From contig CAIYMO010000030.1 of the NCBI GenBank assembly GCA_903927345.1, positions 20,332 through 84,331 of the forward strand: 64,000 bases of DNA, given 5' to 3'. The DNA comes from an uncultured Armatimonadota bacterium (GTDB taxonomy: Bacteria; Armatimonadota; Fimbriimonadia; Fimbriimonadales; Fimbriimonadaceae). Below the pieces are notes generated by a model. The model ran no database searches and was not told the origin of the DNA. It saw only the letters and a list, made by a program, of their open reading frames with translations. Both the position numbers and the translations under genes were made by a program. Below, piece by piece: positions 59,792-64,000 of this stretch (positions are counted from its first letter, which is position 1; the number at the start of each line of letters is the position of its first letter).

Positions 59792-60388
59792 ATGTTTCGA
59801 AAGAAGTCCCCCGAGCCCGTTAATGTCGAATGGCTGATCATCGGCTTAGGTAACCCTGGTCCCGAGTATTCGGGAACCCGTCACAACATCGGCTTCGAAG
59901 TCATCGATGCCGTCGCCGACAAATACCGAATCAAACTCGACAAAGCTAAGCATAAATCGAGATATGGCCTAGGGGTCATCGAAGGCAGTGGAGTTTGCCT
60001 CGTCAAGCCAATGACGTTCATGAATCTCAGCGGGCAAGCCGTCGCTCCTCTGCTCAAGGAATTCGGTCTAAAGCCCGATCGGCTCCTGATAGTCGCTGAC
60101 GAACTTGACCTTCCCCTCGGTCGGCTCCAACTCAAGCCCAAAGGCGGCACCGCCGGACATAATGGGCACAAATCCATCAAGGCTCTCATCGGAACAGAAG
60201 ATTATCCACGGCTCCGGTTCGGAATCAATTCCGACCGAAAAGAGGAAACCATCGATTTCGTCCTCTCGAAATTCCACCCTGAAGAGCGGCCAGACATCCA
60301 GCAACTTCTCCGCAAAGCAATTACCGGGATTGAAACCCTCGTTGAACAAGGCATCGAGCGAGCCCAAAACGTCGTCAACGAGAGTTGA
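59792..60388 (+). CDS. pth: Peptidyl-tRNA hydrolase
   Basis: Rescues stalled peptidyl-tRNAs by cleaving the ester bond. The 198-residue protein contains GLGNPGPEYSGTRHNIGFEV (catalytic His), KPMTFMNLSG, ADELDLPLGRLQLKPKGGTAGHNGHKSI and RLRFGINS. The true start is the ATG at 59792; an open frame back to 59603 lies inside uppP. It ends one base from the stop of the convergent TPR/GGDEF-like gene. Confidence 0.95.
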   Translation: MFRKKSPEPVNVEWLIIGLGNPGPEYSGTRHNIGFEVIDAVADKYRIKLDKAKHKSRYGLGVIEGSGVCLVKPMTFMNLSGQAVAPLLKEFGLKPDRLLIVADELDLPLGRLQLKPKGGTAGHNGHKSIKALIGTEDYPRLRFGINSDRKEETIDFVLSKFHPEERPDIQQLLRKAITGIETLVEQGIERAQNVVNES

Positions 60389-60389
60389 T

Positions 60390-61925
60390 TCAACTAGCGA
60401 GTAGGTAGGGCTGATCGGGGCGTACAAACCGTACATCCACCCGAACTGCAAGGTCAGGGTCGACGGCTGCCCAAGGGAATCCCTGGATCGACGCCATCGC
60501 ATTCTCAAAACGTTCCGGCGAAGTATTTGGCGCTGCAACAATGAACTCATTGCCAGAATAGCGTCCAACTAGTGAGTTCGCCGATAATCCGACCGAGATC
60601 GCCGACGCAACCCGCGACAAGACTTCGTCGCCAACCTTTCGACCAAAGCGACCGTTGATCAAATCAAGGTTCTTCACCTCAAAGACGGCAACCGTCGGAA
60701 CCTCCAGGGTCTTCAACTGGTGCATAAACTCTGAGCGATTCAAAACGCCAGTTTGTGGATCGACCGATGAGATCATCGCAAGGTGCCCAAAGTGCGCATT
60801 GATATCGTCTTCGGTAAACGTCCAACTTGCCTCATGCAACATGGTTTGCGTCTCATCAAGCAGCGTCTCGTTGAGCCCGATCGTAAAGTCGTGCATGTGT
60901 GCCCAATAGTCAGAGCGCTGGACCTGGATTTGCTGGTCGTACTCAAGGGCCTTCCAAAGAGCTCGAACTGCACCCTGGTGGTCTCCCGAATGCTCACAAG
61001 CTTCCGCCAACCACCGGTGAAGTTCGGCAAAGTCATCCGACGAAGTAGAGCTTGGGGCGTGAATAATCGCCGCCACAATCTGATTCTTAGCCTCCGAAAC
61101 TCCTCCAAGGAGATAGTTCGAGTATCCGATGAGACCCTGTACCCGAGCTTCCGTTCTAAACCCTCCGATCCGCGTCGAAGCATCTGCCGCTTGCCGTAGA
61201 TTTGGGAGCGCCTGTGCGGGACGCCCCTGGATCACGAACGCCTCTCCCAATGTGCGAAACGCCGCTTCGTACGACACTGGAGACAGGTCAGATGAGCGCT
61301 GTTCAAGAATCTTCAGGATGAGCGATGTCGCGATTTGGGCGTCGACAATTGCGTAGCCTGTTTCCTTTGCATTGTGACGCTGCCAAGCTCGGCGGATATA
61401 GATCTGAGCAAGCGATACCCGAAGGTCATCCTCGGCTTCTCGATCACCCAACTGATCAACAATCTCGAGAGCACTGATTCTGCATCGAATCGCATGATCG
61501 AGCAGACCCAAGGTCGAATAGCTCTCCGCATAGTGCATGAGAATCCACGCGATACCCCGAATATCCCGTACCTGCCGGAAGTATTCCAGTGCGCTCTGCC
61601 AGTCCCCAAACGCCTCAACTGGCTTGCCTTCTACAAGTGAAAGCCAACCGCGAGTTTGATGAATTCTTCCCATGACCTGAGTCAATCGAAGTCCAAAAGC
61701 GACTCCCATTGCTTCGTGCAGATACTTCAGTGCGTCATCTCGGCGACCGAGGCATGCGTACGCTGATCCAAAAGAGGCAAGAGCGTAAGCGGAGGTCTCA
61801 TAGTCACCCGGGTTCGAGAATTCAATCGCCGATTTGGCGAGCTCAATCGCTCGGTGGGGAACGCGACTACTCAGCTCAAGTGCGAGCTTTGCGTCGGCGA
61901 GGGCTTGTTCGTGCTGTTCAGGCAT
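60390..61925 (-). CDS. TPR protein with degenerate GGDEF domain
   Basis: A 511-residue cytoplasmic protein. Residues 1-330 consist of TPR-like helical repeats (for example SAYALASFGSAYACLGRRDDALKYLHEA, LEYFRQVRDIRGIAWILMHYAESYSTLG). The C-terminal 170 residues look like a diguanylate cyclase domain: DPQTGVLNRSEFMHQL for the DxLTGLxNR opening, and SLVGRYSGNEFIVAAPN where the GG(D/E)EF loop should be. It reads SGNEF, so metal-dependent cyclase activity is doubtful. It may be a GTP or c-di-GMP sensor tied to protein interactions. AGAAGG is seven bases before the ATG. Confidence 0.8.
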   Translation of the reverse strand: MPEQHEQALADAKLALELSSRVPHRAIELAKSAIEFSNPGDYETSAYALASFGSAYACLGRRDDALKYLHEAMGVAFGLRLTQVMGRIHQTRGWLSLVEGKPVEAFGDWQSALEYFRQVRDIRGIAWILMHYAESYSTLGLLDHAIRCRISALEIVDQLGDREAEDDLRVSLAQIYIRRAWQRHNAKETGYAIVDAQIATSLILKILEQRSSDLSPVSYEAAFRTLGEAFVIQGRPAQALPNLRQAADASTRIGGFRTEARVQGLIGYSNYLLGGVSEAKNQIVAAIIHAPSSTSSDDFAELHRWLAEACEHSGDHQGAVRALWKALEYDQQIQVQRSDYWAHMHDFTIGLNETLLDETQTMLHEASWTFTEDDINAHFGHLAMISSVDPQTGVLNRSEFMHQLKTLEVPTVAVFEVKNLDLINGRFGRKVGDEVLSRVASAISVGLSANSLVGRYSGNEFIVAAPNTSPERFENAMASIQGFPWAAVDPDLAVRVDVRFVRPDQPYLLAS

Positions 61926-61970
61926 CCGCTAACCTTCTGCCAGAGTTACCTGAGAAAATGCTAGGGAGGG

Positions 61971-62189
61971 TTACCGGGTTTCTAAGCTCTTTCGGCGTCT
62001 ACTGAAAATGAAGCCGACGACACTCACCACGACCAAAACATCGTCAATCCAGCCGACCACCGGCATCAAATCCGGCAAAAAGTCGAAAGGGAACAGCAAG
62101 TAGCAAACCCCGAAGGCTGCCGCTAGGCGGACAATCTTCGGGTTATTCTGATTTCTGGCCGCCTGGGCAAGCCGAACGCCACGGTTCAC
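61971..62189 (-). CDS. DUF1232 (YkvA-like) membrane protein
   Basis: A 72-residue protein with RLAAAFGVCYLLFPFDFLPDLMPVVGWIDDVLVVVSVVGF, the YkvA/DUF1232 signature (YxxxPxDxxPDxxPxxGxxDD), and a basic C-terminus. Function unknown. It starts with GTG, five bases after the M48 gene's stop, so it is likely co-translated with it. Confidence 0.84.
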   Translation of the reverse strand: MNRGVRLAQAARNQNNPKIVRLAAAFGVCYLLFPFDFLPDLMPVVGWIDDVLVVVSVVGFIFSRRRKSLETR

Positions 62190-62194
62190 AACAG

Positions 62195-63046
62195 TTAGGA
62201 CGTGCCGCCGGGCTTGGTGGTTCCACTTGCCGGGGCTTTAGGGAGCTTGGCCTGCCGCATAGCTTCCGTCTCAAATGGCAGAGGTCGCATCTCCGGATAC
62301 TTCTTGCCTGGATTCTTCTTGAGATTCTCGACAGCCAGAGATCGAATTTTCTTAATGCGGTTGACATCGTCAGGGTGCGTGGAAAGCCACTCAGGTCCCG
62401 AGCCACTCCCTTTCATTGCGCGGAACATCTCAAAGACGCGAGCCATTCCCTCAGGGTTGTAGCCAGCCTGGACGACGTGCCGGAAACCATACTCGTCCGA
62501 CTCTCTTTCCTGACCTCGCCCGTTAGCAACGTCAATTCCAATCTGCTTGATCGCCTGAAGAACCGTCATATGTTGGCGTTTCACGCCGAACAGCTCACCA
62601 AGAATCAGCAGCCCAGCTTCCTTCTCCTGCGCTGAGTTAACCGCGCTCGCCCAGTGCTCACGGCGAATGTGGATGATCTCGTGACCCATTACACCCGCAA
62701 GTTCGTCGACGGTTTGGAAGCGGTCAAGCAGGCCCGTAAAGAAGAAGATCGGTCCACCCGGAACTGCAAAAGCGTTGACTTCCTTGGACTCGATGACGTC
62801 AAACGAAAATTTCCAAGGCTCGGCCTGTTTCTCCTTATCCGTTCGGGTGTCCAGAATCTGCTGACCGACCTTCCGAAGCAAGACAACGCGCGGGTCGTTA
62901 TCCGGCAGGAGCTTCTCTTTTTTTCGAATCTCCGCCGCATAATCTTGGCCCGCCTTGATCTGCTCGTCTTTCGATGGCTTAAACATCTGCGAGTAAGCAC
63001 CGGAAACCAAACTTGTCGCAACCAATGCAAAAACAGCCTTCTTCAT
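62195..63046 (-). CDS. M48-family metalloprotease
   Basis: A 283-residue exported zinc protease of the BepA/Oma1/LoiP type. Signal peptide MKKAVFALVATSLVSGAYSQ. The zinc motif is GHEIIHIRREH (HExxH), with the third ligand in ESDEYGFRHV. NAFAVPGGPIFFFTGLLD precedes it, as in other M48 peptidases. The C-terminus after ATHP-like STHPDDVNRI is typical. It probably takes part in periplasmic protein quality control. A TAAAAT box and AGGAGT both lie just before the ATG. Confidence 0.9.
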   Translation of the reverse strand: MKKAVFALVATSLVSGAYSQMFKPSKDEQIKAGQDYAAEIRKKEKLLPDNDPRVVLLRKVGQQILDTRTDKEKQAEPWKFSFDVIESKEVNAFAVPGGPIFFFTGLLDRFQTVDELAGVMGHEIIHIRREHWASAVNSAQEKEAGLLILGELFGVKRQHMTVLQAIKQIGIDVANGRGQERESDEYGFRHVVQAGYNPEGMARVFEMFRAMKGSGSGPEWLSTHPDDVNRIKKIRSLAVENLKKNPGKKYPEMRPLPFETEAMRQAKLPKAPASGTTKPGGTS

Positions 63047-63285
63047 TGACTCCTATTTTACGACGATCAGCCCATTCTTCAATCGACAGCCATCAGTGAT
63101 TTATGATTTCCCATAAAGACTGGGTTCCAAACTGCCAACTATTGCTTTATCGCAAAGTGAAAATTTTCATTTTGAAGGGAAAAATCAAAGCTGGTAATTC
63201 CACCTAGATAAACCCGACAGGCGTGAGGAATCAACACTTTGCTTGGGAGCATCCCGGATCAGACTGGGAGGATGTACAACCAATT
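63047..63285 (+). other. Intergenic region upstream of the pilin pair
   Basis: No gene. It contains an AT-rich palindrome, TGAAAATTTTCA, and runs of A/T, suited to a promoter or regulator site for the pilin genes. GGGAGG lies 14 bases before the pilin ATG. Confidence 0.35.
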
Positions 63286-63639
63286 ATGAAGCGAAACATG
63301 CAACGAAACCGAGGCTTTACCCTCGTTGAAATTATGATCGTCGTCCTGATTATCGGGATTCTTGCGGCGATCGCGGTCCCTAACTTCGTGAAGGCACGAG
63401 AGTCAGCACGACGAGCAACCTGTCTTGGCAACATGACGCAGGTCGAGTCGGCGAAAGAGCAGTGGGCTATGGACAACAAGAAGGCAAGCGGCGACACCGT
63501 CACCTCGGCAAACATTGCTCCTTCCTACATCAAGACCTACCCAACCTGTCCTGCAGGCGGAACCTACACGATTGGCGTCATCGGCACCAACATCTCGTGC
63601 TCTAAGTCAGCAGCGCCTGACCTGCACGTCCTTCCGTAA
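63286..63639 (+). CDS. Type IV pilin-like protein, copy 1
   Basis: A 117-residue prepilin: MKRNMQRNRGFTLVEIMIVVLIIGILAAIAVPNF, cleavage after Gly, Glu at position 5. After the helix come VKARESARRATCLGNMTQVESAKEQWAMDNKK, APSYIKTYPTCPAGGTYTIGVIG and a Cys near the end (ISCSKSAAP). This is the short GspG/PilA-like class seen in Armatimonadota. The ATG at 63286 is chosen over a longer frame. A terminator follows, then a near-copy at 63812. Confidence 0.9.
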   Translation: MKRNMQRNRGFTLVEIMIVVLIIGILAAIAVPNFVKARESARRATCLGNMTQVESAKEQWAMDNKKASGDTVTSANIAPSYIKTYPTCPAGGTYTIGVIGTNISCSKSAAPDLHVLP

Positions 63640-63663
63640 GCTCCAAGCGAACTTACAAACAAG

Positions 63664-63694
63664 ACCCCAATCAGATCTCTGGTTGGGGTTTTTT
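63664..63694 (+). terminator. Rho-independent terminator after pilin copy 1
   Basis: ACCCCAA/TTGGGGT plus CAG/CTG separated by one T-G wobble make an 11-bp stem, followed by six T. Confidence 0.88.
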
Positions 63695-63811
63695 GTCAAC
63701 AATGTCTGGCTTCTCTCCGGGGCCGGTAGACCAAAAAGCGGAACACGACCACTACCAGTTTGCATCCTCAACAATCGGATTCTGAACAGGCGGTGAGTCT
63801 TGAAACACACC

Positions 63812-64000
63812 ATGAAGCGAAACATGCAACGAAACCGAGGTTTTACCCTCGTTGAAATCATGATCGTCGTCCTGATTATCGGGATTCTTGCGGCGATCGC
63901 GGTCCCTAACTTCGTCAAGGCACGAGAGTCAGCACGACGTTCAACCTGTCTTGGCAACATGAAACAGGTCGAGTCGGCCAAAGAGCAGTGGGCTATGGAC
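63812..64000 (+). CDS. Type IV pilin-like protein, copy 2 (5' part)
   Basis: The first 63 codons of a prepilin nearly identical to copy 1: MKRNMQRNRGFTLVEIMIVVLIIGILAAIAVPNF, then VKARESARRSTCLGNMKQVESAKEQWAMD. Only two residues differ in the available part and only a few bases differ in DNA. It is cut by the window end. Its 5' flank is unlike that of copy 1, so it may be controlled separately. Confidence 0.9.
   Translation, partial: MKRNMQRNRGFTLVEIMIVVLIIGILAAIAVPNFVKARESARRSTCLGNMKQVESAKEQWAMD

Noticed and set aside
63272-63289. Five-codon upstream open frame overlapping the pilin start
   Set aside because: The GGGAGG is directly against its ATG, too close to serve it, and copy 2 of the gene has nothing comparable.

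Overview
The window looks like a chromosomal segment of a Gram-negative-type bacterium of the Armatimonadota, most probably a Fimbriimonas relative. This is inference from a combination of traits: prepilin genes of the [10 protein letters not shown] type with H-X9-DG tails, a PEP-CTERM protein, a Pup-ligase-like protein outside Actinobacteria, many secreted propeller and glycosidase proteins, and coding DNA rich in CGA and TCG codons. No 16S gene is present to confirm it. Coding density is high, gaps are short, and convergent genes often touch or overlap.

Layout. 1-4159 (+): the end of a pyruvate dehydrogenase E1 beta gene, glutamine synthetase, then atpD-atpC. 4172-12088 (mostly -): a PEP-CTERM protein, two small unknowns, and the rest of the ATP synthase operon (DUF5665-like, atpZ-like, atpI-like, atpB, E, F, H, A, G), which faces the beta/epsilon pair. 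12154-20986: an esterase, a lipoprotein, a HAF-repeat protein, rsmG, a DUF2089/DUF4097 pair, an M32 carboxypeptidase, trpE, leuD and a DUF192 lipoprotein. 21008-25389 (+): a secreted protein with a pilin-like tail, then a tight operon of an FmdB-like zinc ribbon, a PafA/Dop-family ligase and a secreted propeller-like protein.

25386-39458 is a polymer-degradation block. On the minus strand lie a YHYH protein with silk-like repeats, a GH78 rhamnosidase, a DUF5703/LamG/GH95-like enzyme and a PDZ-hydrolase. On the plus strand lie an S9 peptidase and a VPS10-like propeller. 39494-49346 holds DUF1579 and DUF6985 proteins, tRNA-Ser, a pseudopilin, the rph-rdgB-unknown-tsaB-murB operon, a PAP2 phosphatase, an M50-like protease, and an AMIN/amidase_3 plus GerMN pair.

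49507-53194 is a rearranged zone. It has tRNA-Val(TAC), a phosphoesterase relic, a pilin, a Nif3 protein, and a tandem duplication carrying a zinc-finger 3' end, an unknown gene and tRNA-Val(CAC). 53205-63046 has a DUF2339 membrane protein, a YCII-like protein, a GH2-like enzyme, an operon for dCMP deaminase, TagO/WecA, UppP and Pth, a TPR protein with a degenerate GGDEF domain, DUF1232 and an M48 protease. The window ends in a tandem pair of nearly identical type IV pilin genes.

Themes. Many genes begin 6-7 bases after a TANNNT box, which implies leaderless transcription as a common mode. At two places divergent genes appear to share overlapping -10 boxes. Cell envelope functions recur: undecaprenyl phosphate recycling, peptidoglycan synthesis and cleavage, and pili. 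The most unusual system is the PafA-like ligase operon, which has no recognisable Pup, Mpa or proteasome gene in the window.
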